Positions 1 to 5,272 of a stretch of 5,272 bases of DNA are shown in pieces (positions within the stretch are counted from its first letter, which is position 1; each line of letters begins with the position of its first letter). Under the pieces are notes generated by a model, which worked only from the letters and a program-made list of their open reading frames with translations, did no database searches and was not told the origin of the DNA. Source of the stretch: Clostridia bacterium (GTDB lineage Bacteria; Bacillota; Clostridia; Oscillospirales; Butyricicoccaceae); contig JAFQVZ010000186.1 of NCBI GenBank assembly GCA_017407765.1, forward strand, positions 1-5,272, in the 5' to 3' direction. The translations under genes were made by a program, and so were the position numbers.

Positions 1-388
1 CCTTGGAGAAATGGCGGATGGCCTTTCGCTCGTCCAGCTGGAAAGCCTCGCGGAGCTTCTCGAACCTGTCGAGGTCAAACCTGGGGTATACTCCCCTGTA
101 AAAATCGCGCATATCGCGGATGTTGGCCGAAAGGAAGGCATAAACATCGTCGGAAATATAGGCTATGCGGCCCTTTACCGCCTCGTTTTCATATATATCC
201 TGCCCATCCACCTTAACGCTGCCGCTTTCGGGGCGGTAGATGCCGGTGATATGGCGGATAACGGTCGACTTGCCGCTTCCGTTGGGGCCTACGAGGCCAT
301 ATATTCCGCCTTTGGGCACATTGAGGCTCAGGCCGTTGAGGGCGCGGTAGCCGTCAAAGCTCTTGATAAGATCCTTTACTTCGATCAT
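1..388 (-). CDS. ABC transporter ATP-binding protein, N-terminal part (truncated by window edge)
   Basis: This is the nucleotide-binding subunit of an ABC transporter, expected to hydrolyse ATP at the inner face of the membrane together with a permease that would lie beyond the left edge. The 129 visible residues begin MIEVKDLIKSF, and the Walker A motif GPNGSGKST spans residues 34-42. The Q-loop region reads IAYISDD (residues 75-81), with no glutamine at the usual place. Partners of YtrA-type regulators often show this kind of deviation. The last visible residues, HFSK followed by a first base G, fit the start of a degenerate FSKG signature motif. Walker B and the H-loop are outside the window. 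The start is the ATG at 388-386, which overlaps the stop of the upstream regulator as ATGA. A GGAGG at 402-398 lies 9 nt upstream. Fold and role are secure. The substrate is not visible; export or cell-envelope stress is inferred only from the regulator type. Confidence 0.93.
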   Translation of the reverse strand, partial: MIEVKDLIKSFDGYRALNGLSLNVPKGGIYGLVGPNGSGKSTVIRHITGIYRPESGSVKVDGQDIYENEAVKGRIAYISDDVYAFLSANIRDMRDFYRGVYPRFDLDRFEKLREAFQLDERKAIRHFSK

Positions 389-753
389 TCTTCCTTTCCT
401 CCTTTCTCAGAGATCCTGCGAATAAGTTCATCACAGCTTACACCCATAAGGGTCAGCTGCTCGATGATCGTGTCAAACTCGGTTAAAAGCTGATTCATAC
501 GTCCTCTGTCTACCTCCTGCTCGCTGCCGACAAAGCATCCTTTGCCGGGAATGGTGTAGATAAATCCCTCGCCCTCCAGTTCGCGGTAGGCGCGCTGGAT
601 CGTGTTGGGGTTGATGGCCAGCTGTGAAGCCAGCTCTCGCACCGAAGGCAGCTTTTCGCCGGGCGCCATTGCCCCCGACAGAATGAGCTTTCGGTAATTA
701 TCTTTGATCTGTTCATAGATAGGGCGGGAATCACGGTAGTTAAGTCCTATCAA
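385..753 (-). CDS. GntR-family transcriptional regulator, YtrA subfamily
   Basis: This is a DNA-binding repressor of 122 residues. An N-terminal winged helix-turn-helix covers roughly residues 8-78: RPIYEQI, then LPSVRELASQLAINPNTIQ, with the wing IYTIPGKGCFVG. It is followed by a short helical tail of about 40 residues instead of a large ligand-binding domain. That length and build match the YtrA subfamily, whose members sit directly upstream of ABC transporter genes and repress them, as here. I chose the TTG at 753-751 as start because a GGAGG at 765-761 lies 7 nt upstream and the protein then begins at the usual family position (IGLNYRDSRPIYEQ). An in-frame ATG at 804 would add 17 non-conserved residues, would put the SD inside the gene and would lie within the operator. 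The stop TGA overlaps the ATPase start as ATGA, so translation is probably coupled. The effector is not identifiable. Confidence 0.94.
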   Translation of the reverse strand: MIGLNYRDSRPIYEQIKDNYRKLILSGAMAPGEKLPSVRELASQLAINPNTIQRAYRELEGEGFIYTIPGKGCFVGSEQEVDRGRMNQLLTEFDTIIEQLTLMGVSCDELIRRISEKGGKEE

Positions 754-760
754 AATTCCA

Positions 761-765
761 CCTCC
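761..765 (-). promoter_or_regulatory. Ribosome binding site that fixes the TTG start of the GntR gene
   Basis: The minus strand reads GGAGG followed by 7 nt and TTG. This near-ideal Shine-Dalgarno sequence supports the non-ATG start over the longer in-frame ATG at 804. Confidence 0.8.
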
Positions 766-772
766 GTTTTCG

Positions 773-780
773 TGTATTAG
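773..780. promoter_or_regulatory. Third copy of the operator half-site in the GntR leader
   Basis: TGTATTAG at 773-780 repeats the half-site TGTACTAA at 793-800 in the same orientation, exactly 20 bp away (about two helical turns). It also equals the inverted half-site TGTATTAG read on the minus strand at 813-806. It lies downstream of the predicted transcription start and just ahead of the ribosome binding site, where a second bound repressor could add repression. This is a pattern seen in the sequence; binding is inferred. Confidence 0.4.
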
Positions 781-789
781 GTAAGCTGC

Positions 790-816
790 AACTGTACTAA
801 TCATCCTAATACAGTT
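790..816. promoter_or_regulatory. Probable operator of the YtrA-type repressor
   Basis: An imperfect dyad starts AACTGTACTAA and ends CCTAATACAGTT, centred at 803. Its outer arms are ACTGTA-N13-TACAGT. From memory, the Bacillus subtilis YtrA site is AGTGTA-N13-TACACT, which has the same spacing and a near-identical half-site. The dyad overlaps the -10 box (819-814) and covers the predicted transcription start near 807, so a bound repressor would block initiation. Autoregulation of the repressor-ATPase operon is the natural reading. Confidence 0.7.
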
Positions 817-842
817 ATAGCACAGATAAACCCACCGGTCAA
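814..842 (-). promoter_or_regulatory. Sigma-A-type promoter of the GntR-ABC operon
   Basis: On the minus strand the -35 box TTGACC (842-837) is followed by a 17-bp spacer and the -10 box TATAAC (819-814). A TG one base ahead of the -10 makes an extended -10. Predicted transcription starts near 807, giving a leader of roughly 50 nt before the TTG start. The -10 overlaps the operator dyad and the -35 lies inside the 827-856 inverted repeat. Confidence 0.75.
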
Positions 843-856
843 TACCGGTGGGTTTA
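827..856. repeat. Perfect 13-bp inverted repeat with 4-nt loop; terminator or second operator
   Basis: TAAACCCACCGGT and its exact reverse complement ACCGGTGGGTTTA are separated by CAAT. As RNA it would form a strong GC-rich hairpin on either strand. The flanking T runs are short (TTTA), so it is at best a weak intrinsic terminator, which could end leftward transcripts from the RAYT and LtaS-like genes or rightward read-through. Its loop and one arm contain the -35 box of the GntR-ABC promoter, so it could equally be a protein-binding site for a second regulator. The sequence does not decide between these. Confidence 0.6.
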
Positions 857-903
857 AGATAGTTTTAAGAATTATTTAAGGTCGAATAATCTTATTAGAA
901 CTG

Positions 904-929
904 CTGTAGGGGCGAGCATTGCTCGCCCG
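904..929 (+). repeat. REP-like palindromic element downstream of the RAYT gene
   Basis: The 26-bp element begins CTGTAG and contains the hairpin GGGCGAGC-ATT-GCTCGCCC (910-928). The tetranucleotide GTAG (906-909) lies at the 5' side of the hairpin, the arrangement recognised by RAYT transposases in other bacteria. It matches the element at 1312-1337 in inverted orientation at 25 of 26 positions, differing only at the hairpin tip. It lies about 30 bp beyond the RAYT stop codon. There is no T tract, so it is not a typical terminator. Confidence 0.8.
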
Positions 930-960
930 TTCCGATCCTGCTACAAAGCATATACCTGTT

Positions 961-1464
961 TCACAACTCGATATAAAACTTATCTTCAGACCATTTTGAC
1001 GGATTATTCTCTATATAATCCAATATTTTTTCATAATCTTGCTTGCCACGAACAATATGATCATGAAAAGATTTCTGCCAGACCGAAAAGCCAATCTGTT
1101 TTGTAACATATCCCTTCATATGTTGGACGATCCTTGATACTGAAGGAGACGGCATCCTTCGACCATATTCATCCGCATTGATTTGAATCAGCAAATGAAC
1201 ATGATTAGGCATAACAACATAATGATCTACTGATATCACACTATAATATCCATGGATACTTTTTATTGCCTCGTCTACAATTTTTCCATGTGCCGACAGG
1301 CAGACTTCCTGCGGGCGAGCACTGCTCGCCCCTACAGATTCCCAGAAATAGTTTCTGTGCTCTTTGGTACATATGGTTATAAAATATGTCCCCGGCAGGC
1401 TGTAATCATATTCCTGAAGACGGTTTTTCTTTCTTACAGCTTTATTCTCAGCATTTGTCATCAT
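961..1464 (-). CDS. REP-associated tyrosine transposase (RAYT), IS200-like Y1 family
   Basis: This is a single-strand DNA nickase/transferase of the HUH superfamily, expected to cut and join at REP hairpins. The protein has 167 residues, a normal length. The N-terminal RKKNRLQEYDYS-GTYFITIC strand is followed by the HUH motif MPNHVHLL (His88 and His90). A C-terminal helix reads YIENNPSKW, with Tyr150 as the likely catalytic nucleophile. The WQKSFHDHIVR segment (129-139) is typical of the group. Residues 43-51 (SVGASSARP) are encoded by an internal REP copy, apparently an in-frame insertion that leaves the catalytic motifs intact. The start ATG at 1464 overlaps the stop of the LtaS-like gene; a second ATG follows at once. 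No clear ribosome binding site is visible, so it may depend on coupling with the upstream gene. It appears intact. Unlike IS200 elements, it probably does not move as an independent element. Confidence 0.92.
   Translation of the reverse strand: MMTNAENKAVRKKNRLQEYDYSLPGTYFITICTKEHRNYFWESVGASSARPQEVCLSAHGKIVDEAIKSIHGYYSVISVDHYVVMPNHVHLLIQINADEYGRRMPSPSVSRIVQHMKGYVTKQIGFSVWQKSFHDHIVRGKQDYEKILDYIENNPSKWSEDKFYIEL
1312..1337 (-). repeat. REP-like palindromic element inside the RAYT coding sequence
   Basis: Read on the minus strand it begins CTGTAG and carries the hairpin GGGCGAGC-AGT-GCTCGCCC (1331-1313) with GTAG at 1335-1332. It is the inverted counterpart of the copy at 904-929 with one base difference out of 26. 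Its 26 bp are translated as part of residues 43-51 of the transposase, in a region between two conserved blocks. The hairpin would also form in the mRNA near the start of the gene and could affect translation. Confidence 0.8.
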
Positions 1465-3470
1465 TCGAATACAACTTCATCCGAAAAACTGAGAGGATAT
1501 CCGTCGTTGCCAACCTGGGCAATGGTGATGACATCTCCCGGCTCAAGATCGGTGTCGTCGGCCATAAGGGTGTCGGGCGAAAGCTTGAATGTGTCGCCGA
1601 AAGGCTCGCCGTTCACAAAGATCATGCTGTAGCCGGTCAGATTTTCGCCCGTTACATAAAGGGCGTCTTCTGTGAGCTCATAGGATGTGATCTTTATCTT
1701 GTCAAGGCCCATCTTCATGTCGGCAGGCTCATAGGGCATCATGCCGCCGTAGACCGCCTTTTCGCCATAAAGGATATCGTATTCCAGCAGCTCCAGCTTT
1801 TCCTGATAATCGGCATCCTCCGAGCCGGTCTGATGGAGGCCTACTATTACGCCGCCCTCAAGGCCGGCCATGTCGAGCACCTTGGCCGACAGCTGATAGG
1901 CCTCGATGTCCTCTTTTTCCGACTGAGCGCCTGTGTTGGTGATGATGAAATAGTCGGTGTCAAACACATCGCCCACCGCAAGGTCTTCGTTCTGAATATC
2001 AAGGCTGGGCAGATGGTCGCCGTAAAATACGGCAATATAAGGCTCGCCTCTCGACTCGAGAGCCGTCACAAGCTGAGCGACGAAGAAATCGGTCTCATGG
2101 AGCTGATTTGCATAGTATCTCCACTGGTTGGTCTGCTCCAGAGTCTCACAGCCGTATACATCGATGTAATATTCGTCGCTTTCCAGCCTTTCGGTGGGGT
2201 AGCGTCCGTGAGGCTGCACCGATACGCCATAGACAAAGTCGCTGCCTTCGGTGGAATCGAGAGCCTTGATGACCTGATCGGTCAGCATGACATCCTTGGG
2301 CCAACCAAGGCGGTTCGTGCGCACCTCTCTCATATATTCGATGGCTGTAAAATCGTCGAAGCCGAGGTTGGGATAGACCATGTGGCGGTCATAGAAGGTG
2401 CCGTCGTTGTTGTGGATGGCATGGCTTTTGTAGCCATACTCATCGAGGTCGTAGCACAGAGAGGGGCAGACCGACTCTTTAAGGATGGTCTTATATGGGT
2501 ACTCGCCGGTGCCGAAATAATCGAGGTTCATTCCGGTGAGCACCTCGAACTCGCTGTTTACCGTTCCCGCGCCTATCGAGGGCACGGTGAAAATACCCGA
2601 CGGGTTCTGGGCCATAAACCTTGTAAAGTTGGGTATGGGGTCCTCCGAGAAGGTTATGTCCTTCATTCGGTTGACATTGAAGAAGGACTCGAGCTGAACG
2701 ATGATAATGTTGGGGTCATTCAGCTGAACAGCCGGCGGCTCGATATCATCGACGATCTCGCCCAGGATGTCGTCTACAGTCTCATCGCTGTAGTCATCGG
2801 GTTCATCAACGCCCTGATCGACAACGCTGGTGACAAAGCAATATACAAAGCCGTAATCACGGTAGGAATCGGCAAGATTGCCGAACACTTCGGGCAGATA
2901 TCCCACTCCTGTGGCCCATATATGGCATCCGCCAAAGATCAGAGCTGCGATCAGAAGCACAGACAGCTGCATTTTATAATATACCTTCAGCTTGGGCGCC
3001 TTGATGTAAAGGATCACCATGAAAATGATAAACACCGCAGCACTTGCAAACATGAGCACTATCTGCCATGTCTTCATGTATATATGCATGACATCAAAGG
3101 CCGATTTGATGTTGAGGAAGTCGGCCGCACAGAAGGGCGTGACTCTCATAAACAGCAGCACGCAGTTGACGAGGCCGCCGCACAGCCAGATACAGGCCAT
3201 CAGCAGCATGGTGAATATCCTCTTCTTAAAGAGGGTCGATATCACCATAGTCACCGCGATCAGCAGGCTGTTATGGATAAAGGGAACGGGAGCTGCAAAG
3301 ATATGCTGAAGCCCCTTGAGAACAGAATGGCGGCTGAGCATCTCGATGATAAGATTTATAAAGGGAGAAATGCATATTGCAAGGATAAGGCAATGCCGGT
3401 CGATCATGTCGGCCGTCAGCTTTCTTATTCTGCCGAAAAACCCGGTTTTATCTTTTTCTTTTGCCTGCAT
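1461..3470 (-). CDS. LTA synthase family protein (membrane-anchored sulfatase/alkaline phosphatase fold)
   Basis: This is a phosphoglycerol-transferase-like enzyme of 669 residues, expected to act outside the membrane on polyglycerol phosphate or a related envelope polymer. About five hydrophobic segments lie in the first 190 residues (around 27-46, 68-80, 84-108, 134-156 and 167-187). An acidic linker (216-245) then leads to the extracellular catalytic domain (about 252-570). Metal-site residues match LtaS: Glu261 in VQLESF, Thr303 in GTVNSEFEVLTG as catalytic nucleophile, His421 in QPHGRY, and Asp485-His486 in YGDHLPS. Residues 588-669 (LDKIKITSYELTEDALYVTG onward) look like an added all-beta, IPT- or Ig-like domain. 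The ATG at 3470 has GGGGAGG 7 nt upstream. It ends with tandem TGA stops, the first overlapping the RAYT start. Whether it makes LTA or modifies another glycopolymer is not visible. Confidence 0.92.
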   Translation of the reverse strand: MQAKEKDKTGFFGRIRKLTADMIDRHCLILAICISPFINLIIEMLSRHSVLKGLQHIFAAPVPFIHNSLLIAVTMVISTLFKKRIFTMLLMACIWLCGGLVNCVLLFMRVTPFCAADFLNIKSAFDVMHIYMKTWQIVLMFASAAVFIIFMVILYIKAPKLKVYYKMQLSVLLIAALIFGGCHIWATGVGYLPEVFGNLADSYRDYGFVYCFVTSVVDQGVDEPDDYSDETVDDILGEIVDDIEPPAVQLNDPNIIIVQLESFFNVNRMKDITFSEDPIPNFTRFMAQNPSGIFTVPSIGAGTVNSEFEVLTGMNLDYFGTGEYPYKTILKESVCPSLCYDLDEYGYKSHAIHNNDGTFYDRHMVYPNLGFDDFTAIEYMREVRTNRLGWPKDVMLTDQVIKALDSTEGSDFVYGVSVQPHGRYPTERLESDEYYIDVYGCETLEQTNQWRYYANQLHETDFFVAQLVTALESRGEPYIAVFYGDHLPSLDIQNEDLAVGDVFDTDYFIITNTGAQSEKEDIEAYQLSAKVLDMAGLEGGVIVGLHQTGSEDADYQEKLELLEYDILYGEKAVYGGMMPYEPADMKMGLDKIKITSYELTEDALYVTGENLTGYSMIFVNGEPFGDTFKLSPDTLMADDTDLEPGDVITIAQVGNDGYPLSFSDEVVFE

Positions 3471-3519
3471 ATCTTCACCTCCCCTTTATAAAAAAGCTAT
3501 AACCAAATCCTATATCGTG

Positions 3520-3547
3520 ATTATATATCATCGGATTTCTAAATCAA
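3520..3547 (-). promoter_or_regulatory. Probable promoter of the LtaS-like gene
   Basis: The minus strand has TTGATT (3547-3542), a 16-bp spacer and a consensus TATAAT (3525-3520). Transcription would start near 3513, about 40 nt before the start codon. The -10 lies within a short palindrome (TGATTATATATCA, 3518-3530) and between AAATCC (3505-3510) and its complement GGATTT (3533-3538). Confidence 0.55.
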
Positions 3548-3586
3548 GCAAAAATCTATAAATTATTTTTTAAGAATATTTTGTTA

Positions 3587-3615
3587 TGGTAAAACATCGC
3601 CGTTCGTTATATAAT
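3587..3615 (+). promoter_or_regulatory. Probable promoter of the deacylase gene
   Basis: A perfect -10 box TATAAT (3610-3615) lies about 38 nt before the start codon. At 17-bp spacing the -35 position holds only the weak TGGTAA (3587-3592). A TTGTTA at 3581 is better but 23 bp away. Either the promoter is weak at -35 or an activator helps. It is divergent from the LtaS-like promoter, with about 60 bp between the two -10 boxes and -35 regions. Confidence 0.5.
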
Positions 3616-3652
3616 CGAGTTATCAAAACAACCAAAAGGAGCTGTATTTCTT

Positions 3653-5248
3653 ATGTTTGATCTGATAATCAAAAACGGCATTGTTGTCGACGGCACAGGC
3701 GCACCCCGCTTCAAGGCCGATGTAGCTGTCAAGGACGGCATCATCGCAAAGATCGCCCCCTCTATCGAGGACGAAGCAAATAAGGTGATCGATGCCTGCG
3801 GCAAGATCGTCGCCCCCGGCTTCATCGACACCCACACCCATTCCGACGGTTCGGTGTTCAACCCCGAATCGACCGGCTATAACCATCTGGAAGACGGCGC
3901 TACCACCGAGATCGCCGGCCAGTGCGGCAGCTTCCCCGCTCCCTACTACGGCGACTATAACCCCACATCGGGCCTCTCCGAAGAGGAGTATGCCAAGGTA
4001 TGTGAAAGCTATACCTCTTACTTTAAGTATGTAGAAAGCATCCCCCACGGCGCAAATATGGCCTATTTTGTAGGTCAGGGCCCCATCCGCGGCAAGGTAA
4101 TGGGCCATGGCGAAGGCGTTCCCAACGAAGAGCAGCTCCAGCAGATGCGCGACCTGATGCAGGAAGCCATGGACTGCGGCGCCCTGGGCTTCTCCACCGG
4201 CCTTGTATACACCCCCTCGGTTTTTGCAGGCACAGAAGAGCTTATCGAGATCGCCAAGGTCGCTCATAAGAACGGCGGCCTCCACACCACCCACCTCCGC
4301 GGCGAAGGCAACCAGCTCAAGGATTCTATCGAAGAGGCTATGGTCATCTCCCGCGCCAGCGGCATCCCCCTCAACATCTCCCACATCAAGGTCATCGGCC
4401 ACCACAACGAGGGTATGAGCGCCGACATCATCAAGTATATCGAAGAGAATCAGAAGGCCGGCCTGACAGTCTGGGCCGATCAGTACCCCTTCACCGGCGG
4501 CTCGGCTCCCCTCATCAGCCAGATCCCTCCCAAGTATCTGACCGAGGGTAAGGACATCAGCCTCCGCAAGCTGGCCGAAAGCAAGGAGCTGCGCGACATG
4601 GCCGAATGGTCTATCTTCAACGAAGCAGCCGAGTTTGAGAGCAACATCTATTCGGCAGGCTATGAAGGCTGCCTCATCGCAGGCGCATATAAGACCCAGG
4701 AGCACGTTGGCAAGACCATCGCTCAGTTGGCTGCCGAATGGGGCAAGGAGCCCTTCGACACAGTTGTCGAGCTGCTCGCGCAGAACGAGGGCATCGTTCA
4801 GGGCATCTACTTCTCCCAGAACGAGAGCGACCTGCTGAACTATCTGGCTCAGCCCTGGGTAATGGCAGGCTCCGACTGGTCTGACTATGCTGCTCCCGTC
4901 GATCCCGAAAAGCGCGCAGGCGGCCATCCCCGCGGCATGGCTACAATGGTCCATCGTCTTGAGCTGGTCCGTGACCACGGCATCGAAAGCCTTGAATCGG
5001 CAGTCCACCGCATCACCGGCCTGCCCTCCGAGGTCTATGGTCTGCCCAGCATCGGCAAGCTGCAGGAAGGCAAGGCAGCCGACATTACAATCTTTGACTA
5101 TGCGGCTCTCAAGTCCAACTGCGACTATGACTATCCCTTCCGCCGCAACGAAGGCATCGACTACGTCATTGTAAACGGCGCTGTAGCGGTAGAAAACGGT
5201 CGTTTCACAGGTGTTAAGAACGGCAAAGTTCTTAAGATGCAGAGATAA
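3653..5248 (+). CDS. N-acyl-D-amino-acid deacylase (D-aminoacylase), amidohydrolase superfamily
   Basis: This 531-residue zinc hydrolase is expected to remove the acyl group from N-acyl-D-amino acids in the cytoplasm; no signal peptide is seen. The N-terminal beta-sandwich begins MFDLIIKNGIVVDGTG. The metal-binding HTH is His61/His63 in GFIDTHTHSD. A bridging cysteine, Cys91, lies in GQCGSFPAP. His214 is in HTTHLRGEG, His244 in NISHIK, and Asp408 in GSDWS. This set matches the ligands of D-aminoacylases (HxH, Cys, two His, Asp). The C-terminal part carries the usual VHRITGLPSEVYGL, then GKAADITIFD, which closes the beta-sandwich. The family motif is usually GNCG; here it is GQCG. AAAGGAG (3635-3641) lies 11 nt before the ATG. 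It stands alone on its strand in this window. Substrate choice (D-Glu, D-Asp, neutral D-amino acids or a related cyclic amide) cannot be told from motifs. Confidence 0.9.
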   Translation: MFDLIIKNGIVVDGTGAPRFKADVAVKDGIIAKIAPSIEDEANKVIDACGKIVAPGFIDTHTHSDGSVFNPESTGYNHLEDGATTEIAGQCGSFPAPYYGDYNPTSGLSEEEYAKVCESYTSYFKYVESIPHGANMAYFVGQGPIRGKVMGHGEGVPNEEQLQQMRDLMQEAMDCGALGFSTGLVYTPSVFAGTEELIEIAKVAHKNGGLHTTHLRGEGNQLKDSIEEAMVISRASGIPLNISHIKVIGHHNEGMSADIIKYIEENQKAGLTVWADQYPFTGGSAPLISQIPPKYLTEGKDISLRKLAESKELRDMAEWSIFNEAAEFESNIYSAGYEGCLIAGAYKTQEHVGKTIAQLAAEWGKEPFDTVVELLAQNEGIVQGIYFSQNESDLLNYLAQPWVMAGSDWSDYAAPVDPEKRAGGHPRGMATMVHRLELVRDHGIESLESAVHRITGLPSEVYGLPSIGKLQEGKAADITIFDYAALKSNCDYDYPFRRNEGIDYVIVNGAVAVENGRFTGVKNGKVLKMQR

Positions 5249-5272
5249 TCATTATTACATAACGAAAAGCCG

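Noticed and set aside
11..493. A 160-codon open frame on the plus strand across the ABC ATPase and the end of the GntR gene
   Set aside because: It is the shadow of two real minus-strand genes; no family is recognisable and no ribosome binding site is evident.
754..804. N-terminal extension of the GntR protein from the ATG at 804
   Set aside because: The extra 17 residues match no family feature. That ATG lies inside the operator and close to the predicted transcription start, and the good SD at 765-761 serves the TTG.
904..929. The REP hairpin as an intrinsic terminator of the RAYT transcript
   Set aside because: The stem is followed by CTACAGCAG on the leftward strand, with no T tract.
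827..929. A CRISPR array or attachment site in the repeat-rich gap before the RAYT
   Set aside because: There are only single palindromes with no regularly spaced direct repeats, and no cas or integrase gene or tRNA is present.
904..1337. The two inverted 26-bp repeats as terminal inverted repeats of a DDE insertion sequence
   Set aside because: One repeat lies inside the transposase gene rather than at its far end, each is itself a hairpin, and the enzyme is an HUH/Y1 type that does not use terminal inverted repeats.
1386..3491. A 701-codon open frame on the plus strand opposite the LtaS-like gene
   Set aside because: It has no recognisable domain and is rich in His, Val and Ile as expected for an antisense shadow. 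The minus-strand frame has all catalytic motifs and a strong ribosome binding site.
3623..5008. A 461-codon open frame on the minus strand opposite the deacylase
   Set aside because: Its low-complexity Ala/Val/Gly/Asp composition is typical of the antisense of a GC-third-position gene. The plus-strand frame carries the conserved metal ligands.

Overview
The window looks like a chromosomal stretch from a Gram-positive, Clostridia-type bacterium (Bacillota). The reasons are strong GGAGG ribosome binding sites, a TTG start, AT-rich intergenic DNA beside moderately GC-rich genes, a YtrA-type GntR regulator paired with an ABC ATPase, and a lipoteichoic-acid-synthase-like membrane enzyme. The genus cannot be fixed from the sequence alone.

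Layout. Four of the five genes read leftward. From right to left these are a membrane-anchored LtaS-like sulfatase-fold enzyme (1461-3470), a REP-associated tyrosine transposase (RAYT, 961-1464) whose start codon overlaps the stop of the LtaS-like gene, a YtrA-subfamily GntR repressor (385-753), and an ABC transporter ATPase (1-388, cut by the window edge) whose start overlaps the repressor stop. The fifth gene (3653-5248) reads rightward from an AT-rich divergent promoter region and encodes a metal-dependent N-acyl-D-amino-acid deacylase of the amidohydrolase superfamily.

How the parts work together. The repressor and ATPase form a translationally coupled two-gene start of an ABC export operon. 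Its promoter (TTGACC, 17 bp, TATAAC with an extended -10) is overlapped by a dyad ACTGTA-N13-TACAGT that fits a YtrA-type operator, so autoregulation is likely. A 30-bp perfect inverted repeat holds the -35 box of the same promoter.

The most interesting element is the RAYT locus. Two copies of a 26-bp REP-like sequence, 25 of 26 bases identical, lie in opposite orientation. Each has the GTAG tetranucleotide beside a hairpin, as RAYT substrates do. One copy is downstream of the transposase gene and the other is inside its reading frame, where it is translated without breaking the protein. I see no wholly new multi-gene defence or metabolic system here.
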